From assembly GCA_040388785.1 (NCBI GenBank), contig JAZKBD010000065.1:1-64000 (forward strand): a stretch of 64,000 nucleotides of DNA. Direction: 5' to 3'. The DNA comes from 66-474 sp040388785. Lineage in GTDB: Bacteria > Pseudomonadota > Gammaproteobacteria > Xanthomonadales > Rhodanobacteraceae. This document shows positions 53,476 through 61,324 of this stretch, in pieces. A program made the translations under genes and the position numbers. Under the pieces are notes generated by a model. That model made no database searches and had not been told where the DNA came from. It worked only from the letters and a program-made list of their open reading frames with translations. How positions within the stretch are numbered: position 1 is the first letter of the stretch; every line of letters begins with the position of its first letter.

Positions 53476-54894
53476 TCACGCCGCGGTCTCGGGCGTCGTG
53501 ATCGACCTTCGCAGCGGCCGGTCGTGACGCAAGCGCGTGAACACGTACACGGCAACCAGCGACAGCGCGGCCATCACCAGCACCGCGGCGCGGAAACCGC
53601 GCACGTAGGCGCCGGGATCGTGGTGGTGGCCGCTGAGGAAGATCGCCAGCAGCCACGACGACAGCGCGATGCCGAAACTGATCACAAGATATTGCACCGC
53701 CGATGTCACCGACGACGCCTGCGCCGCGCGCTCGGGCGCCAGGTCGACGAAGGCGAGCGTATTCATCGCGGTGTATTGCAGGCTCATCACGAAGCCGTAG
53801 GCGAACATCAGCGACGCGATCATCCACCACGGCGTGGTGGCGTTGAACAGTGCGAAACAGGCCAGCAGCACGGTTGCGATCGCGGTGTTCACGAACAGCG
53901 TGCGCCGGTAGCCATGCCGTTTCAGGATGCGATCGATCAGGAATTTCATCAGCACCATCGCGATCGCCTGCGGCACGATCATCATGCCCGCCGCGGTCGG
54001 GCTCCAGCCGCAGCCCACCTGCAGGAACAGCATCAGGATGAACGACAAGCCCGCGGTGCCGAGCCGCGTGCACATGCCGCCGCCCAACGCGATCGAAAAG
54101 CTGCGCACCTTCAGCAGCGTCAGGTCGACGACCGGATGCCGCGCGCGCCGGCCGTAATGCCAATAGGCAAAGCCGCAGGCGAGGCCGACCAGCGCCGCGA
54201 TGCCGGCGTTGCGGTAGTCACCGTCGCCGGCGGTTTCCGCGGCGATCAGCAGCATGCCCGACGCCAGCGCGAACAACGCGAAGCCGATCCAGTCGAACGG
54301 GCGACGCTCACCCCTGAAGTCCGGCATTTCACGCCGATTGAGCCACAAGCCGACGATGCCGACCGGTACGTTCACCAAGAAGATCCATCGCCACGACGCG
54401 TATTGCGACAGGACGCCGCCCAGCAACGGCCCGAGCACGGGACCGAGCAGACCCGGAATCCCGGCCGTACTCATCGCGGCCACGAAATCCTTCGGCCCGA
54501 ACGCGCGCACCAGCACGTAGCGCCCGATCGGCATCAGCAACGCGCCGCCGACGCCCTGCAACACGCGCGCGGCGACCAGTTGCGTGAGGTTCTGCGACAC
54601 GCCGCAGGCCAGCGAACCGAGCGTGAATATCCAGATGGATGCAGCGAACACGCGGCGCGTGCCGAAGCGATCGGACAGCCACGCGCTCGCCGGAATGCAG
54701 ATCGCGAGCGTCAGCACGTAACTGGTCAGCGCGGTCTTCAGCGCGATCGGCGGCACCGCCAGCGCGTGCGCGATGCTCGGCACGGCGGTGTTGACGATGG
54801 TCGAATCCAGCGTCTGCATGAAGAACGCGGCCGCGACCAGCCAGATCAGGCCGCGCATGCGCGCCGTGCCTTCGGGAGCACTCGCTTCGGACAT
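53476..54894 (-). CDS. DHA2-type MFS multidrug exporter
   Basis: A 472 aa transporter with about 14 hydrophobic helices. It opens with AAAFFMQTLDSTIVNTAVPSIA, then SAWLSDRFGTRRVF, QGVGGALLMPIGR and the antiporter motif C region GPVLGPLLGGVL, all typical of the EmrB/QacA branch. It exports drugs or toxic compounds by proton antiport. No EmrA-like membrane-fusion partner is adjacent, so it may work alone. Confidence 0.9.
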   Translation of the reverse strand: MSEASAPEGTARMRGLIWLVAAAFFMQTLDSTIVNTAVPSIAHALAVPPIALKTALTSYVLTLAICIPASAWLSDRFGTRRVFAASIWIFTLGSLACGVSQNLTQLVAARVLQGVGGALLMPIGRYVLVRAFGPKDFVAAMSTAGIPGLLGPVLGPLLGGVLSQYASWRWIFLVNVPVGIVGLWLNRREMPDFRGERRPFDWIGFALFALASGMLLIAAETAGDGDYRNAGIAALVGLACGFAYWHYGRRARHPVVDLTLLKVRSFSIALGGGMCTRLGTAGLSFILMLFLQVGCGWSPTAAGMMIVPQAIAMVLMKFLIDRILKRHGYRRTLFVNTAIATVLLACFALFNATTPWWMIASLMFAYGFVMSLQYTAMNTLAFVDLAPERAAQASSVTSAVQYLVISFGIALSSWLLAIFLSGHHHDPGAYVRGFRAAVLVMAALSLVAVYVFTRLRHDRPLRRSITTPETAA

Positions 54895-54969
54895 CGGTAG
54901 GGTTTGAGCGGCCCGGTGCGTCGAAAAGAATCGGCTAGTTTAGCGGCTGCTAGTCCCAGACCCGCATTC

Positions 54970-55188
54970 GAGGCGGCTGTTGTGAGAAGTCAGGCCAGGG
55001 ATGGCCGAGGTGGCCTGTCACCAAACTTGTGTGGTTCGGCGACGAATGAGCAACGGGGCGCAGCGATCATGGACGATCGCACAGGTAAACCCATGGATGG
55101 CCGAGGTGGTGTCTCGTCGGGCTTGGTAGTGGCTTGCTTGCGAGAGAGGCGGGTAGTGCAGCGATCATGGAGGATCGCACAAACAAAG
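54970..55188 (+). ncRNA. Candidate structured repeat B (two units) with GGA-loop hairpins
   Basis: Part of the 565-base gene-free stretch between the MFS gene and ligA. Unit 1 (54970-55083) starts CGGCTGTTGTGAGAAGTCAG, has the perfect hairpin GGCCA-GGGA-TGGCC (54993-55006) and ends in GCGATC-ATGGAC-GATCGC (55063-55080). Unit 2 (55091-55180) starts CATGGATGGCCGAGGTGG and ends in GCGATC-ATGGAG-GATCGC (55161-55178). The start and end blocks match element A at 26.04-26.19 kb. Loops expose GGA as in CsrA/RsmA sites. Transcription is inferred only. Confidence 0.42.
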
Positions 55189-55233
55189 CGCCCGGCCTGC
55201 GTCACCGGGGAGGGGTTCGACGCAGGCCAGGCG
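55189..55233. repeat. Long stem-loop with a purine-rich loop
   Basis: A perfect 10-base stem (GGCCTGCGTC / GACGCAGGCC), extended by CGCC/GGCG after a mismatch, encloses a 15-base loop containing GGGGAGGGG. It follows repeat B directly and lies about 225 bases before ligA. No T-run, so it is not a typical terminator. Confidence 0.65.
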
Positions 55234-55459
55234 CGGGGGTGAGACCATGAACAGCCGGTAGCACGAGGGTTGCTCCAAAACTGCTCACTGACAAAGAGTG
55301 ACCGCAACCTCACCCGCCGCCGATACTGCGCCAGCAACCTTTCCGGTACCTTTCGTTGCGGGGTTCCTTGTGTGCGGAAGCGCACGAAACGGGTGTGCCG
55401 GAGCGCGGGTTAAACTTGGCCGATCCACCGGACCAACCTGCAACGTGGCCAAGGCATCC

Positions 55460-57554
55460 ATGACCCAGCAAACTGCCGCGGCGCGCCAGGCCGCAGCCCT
55501 GCGCAGCGCGATCGACGACGCCAACCACCGCTATTACGTGCTCGACGATCCATCCATTCCGGACGCCGAGTACGACCGCCTGATGCGCAAGCTGGAGGCG
55601 CTGGAAGCGGCGCACCCGGAACTTGCCACGCCCGATTCGCCCACGCGCCACGTCGGCGCCCGCGCGAGCGGCGGTTTCGCGGAAGTGCAGCACGCGCTGC
55701 CCATGCTTTCGCTGTCCAACGCATTCACCGACGAGGAAGTGGCCGCGTTCGTGCGCCGGATCGCGCAGACGCTCGGCCGCGAGGAATCGAAACTGGTGTT
55801 TTCGGCCGAACCCAAGCTCGACGGTCTGGCGACCAGCCTGCGTTACGAAGACGGCGTGTTCGTGCAGGGCGCGACGCGCGGCGACGGTGCGGTGGGCGAA
55901 GACGTCACCGCCAACCTGCGCACGGTCAAGGCGATCCCGCTGAAGCTGCGCGGCAAGGATTGGCCGGGCGTGCTGGAAGTGCGCGGCGAGGTGTACATGC
56001 CCAAGGCCGCGTTCGACGCCTTCAACGAACGCGCACGCGCGCGCGGCGAACGCACGCTGGCCAANNNNNNNNNNGCGCAACGGTGCCGCGGGTTCGCTGC
56101 GCCAGCTCGATCCCGCCGTCACGGCTTCGCGGCCGCTGGCGTTTTATGCGTACGCGATAGGCGAGGTGCGCAACGGCAAGCTGCCGCCAAGTCATCTGGA
56201 AACGCTGCAACAGTTGCGCTCGTGGGGCTTGCCGGTGAGCCCGCAGGTGGAGCGTGCGGAAGGCCTGGCCGGCCTGCTCGACTACTACAGGCGCATGGGT
56301 GCGCAGCGCGACGCATTGCCGTACGCCATCGATGGCGTGGTGTACAAGCTGGATCGCTACGACCAGCAGAACGAGATGGGCTACGTCTCGCGTGCGCCAA
56401 GATGGGCGCTGGCGCACAAGTATCCGGCACAGGAAAAGGACACCGTCGTCGAATCGATCGAAATCAACATCGGCCGCACCGGCGCCGCCACGCCGTTCGC
56501 AGTGATGCAACCGGTGCAGGTCGGCGGCGTCACCGTCACCAAGGCAACCCTGCACAACATGGATCAGGTGGCGCGGCTGGACGTGCGCACGGGCGACACG
56601 GTGATCGTGCGGCGCGCCGGCGACGTGATTCCCGAAGTGGTGCGGGTGAACCTGGAACGCCGGCCGCCGGGCGCGAAACCGTGGCGCATGCCGAAGCACT
56701 GCCCGGTGTGCGGTTCGGCGATCGTGCGCGAAGAAGGCGAGGTCGTCGCGCGTTGCACGGGTGGCCTGGTGTGCGCCGCGCAGCGCACGCAGTCGGTGTT
56801 CCATTTCGCCAGCCGCCGCGCGATGGACATCGACGGACTCGGCGAGCGCTACATCGAGGATCTGATCGCGTTCGATTACCTGCATTCGCCCGCCGATCTC
56901 TACAAGCTGACGCTGGACGATCTGCTGGCGATGAAACGCCGTGGCGAGGAGCGCGACGGCGTCGTTCCGGAAACCGTGAGGGCCGGCAAGATCGCTACCC
57001 GCTGGGCGGAAAACCTCATCGAGGCGATCGACGCCAGCAAGACCACCACGCTCGAACGTTTTCTGTACGCGCTCGGCATTCCCGAAGTCGGCGAAGCGAC
57101 CGCGAAAACGCTGGCCCGGCATTTCGGTTCGCTGGACGCGCTGATGCACGCCAGCGAAGCCGAACTCACCGAGGTGAGCGACGTCGGCCCGATCATGGCC
57201 GCGCACATCGCAGCGTTCTTCGCCGAGCCGCGCAACCGCAGCGTGATCGCCGCGTTGCAGAAAGCCGGCGTGCACTGGAAGGAATCCGCGCCGCAGCGAA
57301 AAGCGGAAGGTCCGTTGGCGGGAAAAATCGTGGTGCTGACCGGTGGCCTGTCATCCCTCACGCGCGACGAGGCGAAGGACAAGCTGGAAGCGCTGGGCGC
57401 CAAGGTCGCGGGCTCGGTGTCGAAGAAGACCTCGTTCGTGGTCGCGGGCGAAGCCGCCGGCTCCAAGCTCGAAAAAGCCGAAGCGCTGGGCGTTGAAGTC
57501 TGGGACGAAGCGCGGTTGCTGTCATTGTTCGACAAACATGTAACGAAGCCATGA
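55460..57554 (+). CDS. ligA: NAD-dependent DNA ligase LigA (with assembly gap)
   Basis: Seals nicks during replication and repair using NAD. Domains in order: Ia (HRYYVLDDPSIPDAEYD), adenylation domain with the active-site lysine in EPKLDGLA, OB fold, zinc finger (CPVCG ... C ... C), helix-hairpin-helix repeats, and a C-terminal BRCT domain (GKIVVLTGGLSSLTRDEAK). The N-run at 56065-56074 interrupts the family motif ANPRNGAAGSLRQLDP. Left and right frames agree if the gap is a multiple of 3, and 3 bases would exactly restore the motif. The restored protein is about 695 aa. The ATG at 55460 was chosen over a far-upstream start. Confidence 0.95.
56065..56074. other. Assembly gap (10 N) within ligA
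   Basis: The gap falls inside the conserved Asn-Pro-Arg-Asn motif. Codon context on each side predicts that only three bases are missing. Confidence 0.9.
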
Positions 57555-57603
57555 AGGATGCTGAGAGGCGCGTTGCAATAATTGCGCGGCTTTTGCTTTT
57601 ACT

Positions 57604-57652
57604 CCCTCTCCCCCAAACGACTGTTTGGGGGAGAGGGCTGGGGTGAGGGGGG
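57604..57652. repeat. CCCTCTCCC-family palindrome
   Basis: CCCTCTCCCCCAAACG and its near-perfect complement (57604-57637), followed by CTGGGGTGAGGGGG. It lies between ligA and the DUF559 gene, whose proposed ribosome site GGGGGAGG is the edge of the repeat. Confidence 0.8.
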
Positions 57653-57657
57653 AGGAA

Positions 57658-58112
57658 GTGACGGATCACGTAAAAAGCCTNNNNNNNNNNAATCGCAAAC
57701 CGATGCAGAAGCGTTGCTTTGGCATCACCTGCGCAATGCACAACTCGGCGTGAAGTTTCGCCGCCAGCACCGGATGGCGGGCTACATTCTCGATTTCGTT
57801 TGTCTGGAGCACCGCTTGGTCATCGAACTCGATGGCAGCCAGCATTTCGATCAGGGCGCTTATGACGAACGCCGCACCGCGTCGCTCGAGGCGCCGGGAT
57901 TTCGGGTGCTTCGATTCTGGAACAACGAGGTCCTTAGGCGAACTGATGATGTTCTTCAATCGATAGTTGTTGCGTTGAACGAACCTTTGCCCCCTCACCC
58001 CAACCCTCTCCCCCGACGGCGTCGGGGGAGAGGGAGCAGAAGCATTGCACTTCGCAACCCTCTCCCCCAAGCGGTTTCATCGCTTGGGGGAGAGGGCAGG
58101 GTGAGGGGGCAA
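57658..58112 (+). CDS. DUF559 endonuclease-like protein, without its own stop
   Basis: A Vsr/restriction-endonuclease-like DUF559 domain: QTDAEALLWHHLRNAQLGVKFRRQHRMAGYILDFVCLEHRLVIELDGSQH, then YDERRTASLEAPGFRVLRFWNNEV. The catalytic pattern D-x-E-x-D (DFVC, IELDGSQH) is intact. A GTG at 57658 gives VTDHVKSL; the N-run at 57681-57690 hides the next few codons, and the frame is restored if the gap is 2 modulo 3. No stop occurs before epmA: the frame runs through two palindromic repeats into it, so a fusion of about 480 aa is possible. Cellular role unknown. Confidence 0.72.
57681..57690. other. Assembly gap (10 N)
   Basis: Ten N near the start of the DUF559 gene; true length unknown, expected 2 modulo 3 if the GTG at 57658 is the start. 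Confidence 0.85.
57990..58110. repeat. Two adjacent CCCTCTCCC-family palindromes in one open frame
   Basis: The first copy is 57990-58034 (stem CCCTCTCCCCCGAC / GTCGGGGGAGAGGG) and the second 58057-58110 (stem CCCTCTCCCCCAAGCG / CGCTTGGGGGAGAGGG). They are flanked by CCCCTCACCCCAAC and GTGAGGGGGC, the outer arms. Together they link the DUF559 and epmA reading frames without a stop. Confidence 0.82.
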
Positions 58113-59099
58113 GTGTCGCATTCTCGAATCGGCAACGAGAACGGTGCGGAATCGCGGCACGAAGCGTTGCATTTGCGTGCGCGCCTCTACACGTTGTTAC
58201 GCGGTTTCTTCGCCGAGCGCGGCGTGACAGAGGTCGAGACGCCGATCCTGTCGGCGGCGGGCAATACCGAACCCAATATCGAAGGCTTTTCGACCGCGTT
58301 CGCCGGGCCGATCGGCGCGGGCGCGCGTGAACGTTTCCTGCGCACCTCGCCTGAACATCCGCTCAAGCGCCTGCTCGCCACTGGCTTCGGCGACTGCTAC
58401 GAGCTCGGCCGCGTGTTCCGCAACGGCGAGGCCGGTTCGTCGCACAATCCCGAATTCACGATGCTGGAGTGGTATCGCACGGGCTTCGATCACCGTCGCC
58501 TGATGCTGGAATGCGCACAACTCGTGCGCACCGCGCTGGCGCTGGTGCAATGCGATGCGAGCGTCACGACGACGAGCTACCGCGACTGGTTTCGCGATGG
58601 CCTGCGGATCGATCCGTTCGGCGCCGACGTGAGCGAACTGCGTGTGCCGTTGCGCGACTTTTCGATCAATCCCGACGGGCTGACCCGCGACGATTGGCTC
58701 GATCTGCTGGTGACGCATCGCCTGCAACCGGCGTTGCCGCGCGACGCGATCACGATCGTGTACGACTTTCCCGCTTCGCAATGCTCGCTCGCCCGCATCC
58801 GGCACGGGCAGCCGCCGGTCGCCGAGCGATTCGAGCTGTATCTCGGCCAGCGGGAACTCGCCAACGGCTATCACGAGTTGAACGATTCAACCGAACAACG
58901 CGCGCGTTTCGATTACGACAACGCGCGTCGCCGCGAACGCGGCCAGCGCGAATTGCCGATCGACGGAAACCTGCTGGCGGTGCTGGACCGGTTGCCCGAC
59001 TGCGCCGGCGTTGCACTGGGCGTCGACCGATTGCTGATGCACCTGCTCGACACCGACGACATCCGCGACGTGCTGGCGTTCGCGTTCGCCGAGGCGTGA
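58113..59099 (+). CDS. epmA: Elongation factor P (R)-beta-lysyltransferase EpmA
   Basis: A 328 aa class II lysyl-tRNA-synthetase-like enzyme that attaches (R)-beta-lysine to EF-P. Family motifs are EVETPILSAAGNTEPNIEGF, LRTSPEHPLKRLLATGFGDCYELGRVFRNGEAGSSHNPEFTMLEWYR, and ELANGYHELND with the C-terminal GVALGVDRLLMHLL. The GTG at 58113 yields a length equal to E. coli EpmA (325 aa). The ORF is open further upstream through the DUF559 gene. epmB and efp are not in the window. Confidence 0.94.
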   Translation: MSHSRIGNENGAESRHEALHLRARLYTLLRGFFAERGVTEVETPILSAAGNTEPNIEGFSTAFAGPIGAGARERFLRTSPEHPLKRLLATGFGDCYELGRVFRNGEAGSSHNPEFTMLEWYRTGFDHRRLMLECAQLVRTALALVQCDASVTTTSYRDWFRDGLRIDPFGADVSELRVPLRDFSINPDGLTRDDWLDLLVTHRLQPALPRDAITIVYDFPASQCSLARIRHGQPPVAERFELYLGQRELANGYHELNDSTEQRARFDYDNARRRERGQRELPIDGNLLAVLDRLPDCAGVALGVDRLLMHLLDTDDIRDVLAFAFAEA

Positions 59100-59137
59100 T
59101 GACGTGGCGCGCGACGCGCCACCACGCCATCGATGCA

Positions 59138-59869
59138 TCAGGCAGCGTCGCCCACGATGTCGGGCCGGGCGGACTGTTCGCTGCCGAGGTAGCGATAGAT
59201 CAGCCCGCCGACGATGCCGCCGATGATCGGCATCACCCAGAAGAACCACAACTGGTCGACGGCCCAGCCGTGCTGGAACAGCGCCACGGCCGTCGAACGC
59301 GCCGGGTTCACCGACGTGTTGGTGACGGGAATGCTGATCAAGTGGATCAGCGTGAGGCACAGGCCGATCGCGATGCCGGCAAAGCCGACCGGCGCGCTTT
59401 TGTGGGTCGCGCCCATGATGACGAAGATGAAGAAGCCCGTCATCACCAGTTCGGAAATCGCGGCGGCGCCCATCGAATAACCCTGCGGCGAATGCGCGCC
59501 GAAGCCGTTGGAGGCGAAGCCGCTGGCGGTCGCGTCGAAGCCCGGTTTGCCGGACGCGATCAGATACAGCACGCCGCCCGCGACGATGCCGCCGATCACC
59601 TGCGCGGCGACGTACGGAATCACTTCCTTCACCGGGAACCGGCCGCCGGCCGCGAGTCCGCACGTCACCGCGGGATTGATGTGGCAGCCCGAGATGTGCC
59701 CGATCGCGTAGCACATCGTCAGCAGCGTCAGCCCGAAGGCCAGCGCCACGCCCGCGTAGCCCACGCCGAACTGCGGCACCGCGGCGGCCAGCACCGCCGT
59801 ACCGCAACCGCCCATCACCAGCCAGAACGTGCCGAAGAACTCGGCCGCACAACGCTTGCCAAGATTCAT
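59138..59869 (-). CDS. aqpZ: Aquaporin Z
   Basis: A 243 aa water channel with six helices and the two NPA half-helices: ISGCHINPAVTCGL and TNTSVNPARSTAVAL. The selectivity-filter arginine follows the second NPA, and the narrow-pore residues are those of water-selective AqpZ. Signature AEFFGTFWLVMGGCG opens the protein. GGAG lies 8 bases before the ATG. The upstream region is unusually long and carries repeat C with GGA-loop hairpins on the same strand. Confidence 0.95.
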   Translation of the reverse strand: MNLGKRCAAEFFGTFWLVMGGCGTAVLAAAVPQFGVGYAGVALAFGLTLLTMCYAIGHISGCHINPAVTCGLAAGGRFPVKEVIPYVAAQVIGGIVAGGVLYLIASGKPGFDATASGFASNGFGAHSPQGYSMGAAAISELVMTGFFIFVIMGATHKSAPVGFAGIAIGLCLTLIHLISIPVTNTSVNPARSTAVALFQHGWAVDQLWFFWVMPIIGGIVGGLIYRYLGSEQSARPDIVGDAA

Positions 59870-60007
59870 GACGGATGTCTCCTGCAAGATGGTATGTCGG
59901 AACGTTGCTCCGCTCCGCGCCCGTCGCGCCGCGCCCCCGCGCAACGGCGGCAGGATAGACGTGGGCGGTGGTCCGCGCGGTTGCGGTGCAGCATCGTGAC
60001 CGCTGGC

Positions 60008-60350
60008 CGTTAGACATCCTGTCTTTTTCCGCGCCCCTCCCGAGGGCGCGGGTGACTTTCTCTTGCGTGGCCAAGTGAAAGTCACCAAAGAGAAGGCGAC
60101 CCCGCGAACACGTCCTGAGCACATCCCTGTGCTCAGGATGCACGAGCGGCCGCCGGGGTTCGTCGAAGGCACATCCGTGTGCCTGCGGCGAACTGGCGCG
60201 CTTCCTGCACGCACGTGCTGGCGAAGCAAGCAAATGAGTCTTGCTCCGAAGGAGGCCATGGACGGCCGAAGCCGTCGTGCCGAGCGCATNNNNNNNNNNC
60301 AATGCGAGCCCGCCGAAGGCGAGCGAAACCGCTCTTGGCGAGACGCGCAA
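60008..60350 (-). ncRNA. Candidate structured repeat C with CsrA-like hairpins, upstream of aqpZ
   Basis: A gene-free block of about 340 bases, broken by an N-run. On the minus strand, in order: AGGCACA-CGGA-TGTGCCT (60184-60167), CCTGAGCAC-AGGGAT-GTGCTCAGG (60138-60113 region), a GTGACTTTC/GAAAGTCAC stem (60085-60052), CCGCGCCC-TCGGGAG-GGGCGCGG (60051-60029) and AGACA-GGA-TGTCT (60024-60012). Loops contain GGA, and GCACAGGGATGTGC contains the full CsrA consensus core. The plus strand also has GGCC-ATGGAC-GGCC (60254-60267), like repeat B. It may act as an aqpZ leader or as a separate RNA. Confidence 0.4.
60290..60299. other. Assembly gap (10 N)
   Basis: Flanked by GAGCGCAT and CAATGCGAG, so it falls in the loop of another hairpin; assembly difficulty there is expected. 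Confidence 0.85.
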
Positions 60351-60414
60351 AAAAACAGGGGTGTCGATATCCAACTACATGCGGTTTCGACATGCGTCCG
60401 AACGATTGCCCAGA

Positions 60415-61101
60415 TCAGAACTCCAGGTTCTGCGCGGCGCACAGGTAATCGACCAGTGGCGCCATCCGCTTGAAGTGATCGACGACGAACGGGAACAGTT
60501 TCGGCGAGCACGCCAGTGCTTCATCGAAGCCGACGCCGGCGGCGTAGCTTTTGCGCTTCAAGTCTTCCAGCAATGGATGGTCGGCCGGGAAACCTTGCGG
60601 CGCGCGGCTCAGGCTTTCGCCCCAGAATTCGTAGTGTTCGCGGAACGCGCGGCCGTGCACGGCGCGTTTCCATGCGGCGGGGTTGTCGGCAATGAAGCCG
60701 CGGATCCTGCGCAGCGTGTGGTTTTCCGGATGCCAAAGTCCTGCACCGACGAAACAATCGCCGGGCTTGATGTGCAGGTAGAACGACGGCGCGGCGATCT
60801 CGCGGCGGCGTTCGTGGAAGATGCGCGCGCCGGCCCAGGTCTTGTACGGCGCCTTGTCGCCGGAGAAGCGCGTGTCGCGCTGGATGCGGAACAGCGAACC
60901 GCCGACCTTGCGCGGGTCGGCGCGGTAATGCGAACTGATCTTCGCGACCGGCGCCTGCAGGTCCGCGATCAATTGCAGGTAAGGCCCGCGCACATGCGTT
61001 TCGTAATCGTCCTGGTGCGCCTTGAACCACGTGCGGTTGTTGTGGCGCTCGAGTGCACGCAGGAATTTGAACGTGGCGGGCGAGAAATACGCGTGCGGCA
61101 T
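60415..61101 (-). CDS. DUF2461 family protein
   Basis: A 228 aa soluble protein matching DUF2461 (TIGR02453): YFSPATFKFLRALERHNNRTWFKAHQDDYE at the N-terminus, then GGSLFRIQRDTRFSGDKAPYKTW, PSFYLHIKPGDCFVGAGLW and LKRKSYAAGVGFDEALACSP. The family is widespread with no defined reaction. The ATG at 61101 matches family starts. A CCCTCTCCC palindrome lies about 70 bases upstream, between this gene and sbcB. Confidence 0.88.
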   Translation of the reverse strand: MPHAYFSPATFKFLRALERHNNRTWFKAHQDDYETHVRGPYLQLIADLQAPVAKISSHYRADPRKVGGSLFRIQRDTRFSGDKAPYKTWAGARIFHERRREIAAPSFYLHIKPGDCFVGAGLWHPENHTLRRIRGFIADNPAAWKRAVHGRAFREHYEFWGESLSRAPQGFPADHPLLEDLKRKSYAAGVGFDEALACSPKLFPFVVDHFKRMAPLVDYLCAAQNLEF

Positions 61102-61172
61102 GTCAGAGTTCCGTAGCTGTAGGCCATTCGCGTTGGGCGCCAGCATCAGTAAACCAGGAGCGGCACCACTAC

Positions 61173-61224
61173 TCCCTCTCCCCCGAGCGATTTTTGCTCG
61201 GGGGAGAGGGTTGGGGTGAGGGGG
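61173..61224. repeat. CCCTCTCCC-family palindrome
   Basis: CCCTCTCCCCCGAGCG and CGCTCGGGGGAGAGGG around a short T-rich loop, followed by TTGGGGTGAGGGGG. Sits between sbcB and the DUF2461 gene. Confidence 0.82.
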
Positions 61225-61270
61225 CTGAGGTCTCGTGTTGCAGAAGCATCTCGCTAGTGCGATGCGCTTT

Positions 61271-61324
61271 CCCCCTCACCCTAGCCCTCTCCCCCCAACA
61301 GTGAAGCCGTTTGGGGGAGAGGGG
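61271..61324. repeat. CCCTCTCCC-family palindrome overlapping the sbcB end
   Basis: Arms CCCTCTCCCCCCAA and TTGGGGGAGAGGGG. The left part contains the sbcB stop, so the last ~12 codons of sbcB (PLPQTASLLGGEG) come from the repeat. Confidence 0.8.

Noticed and set aside
52369..54900. An 843-codon plus-strand frame
   Set aside because: It is antisense to both the antiporter and the MFS exporter and shows no domain; its length reflects few stops in high-GC antisense frames.
55460..57554. A broken ligA
   Set aside because: All domains are present on both sides of the N-run and a 3-base gap restores the conserved motif.
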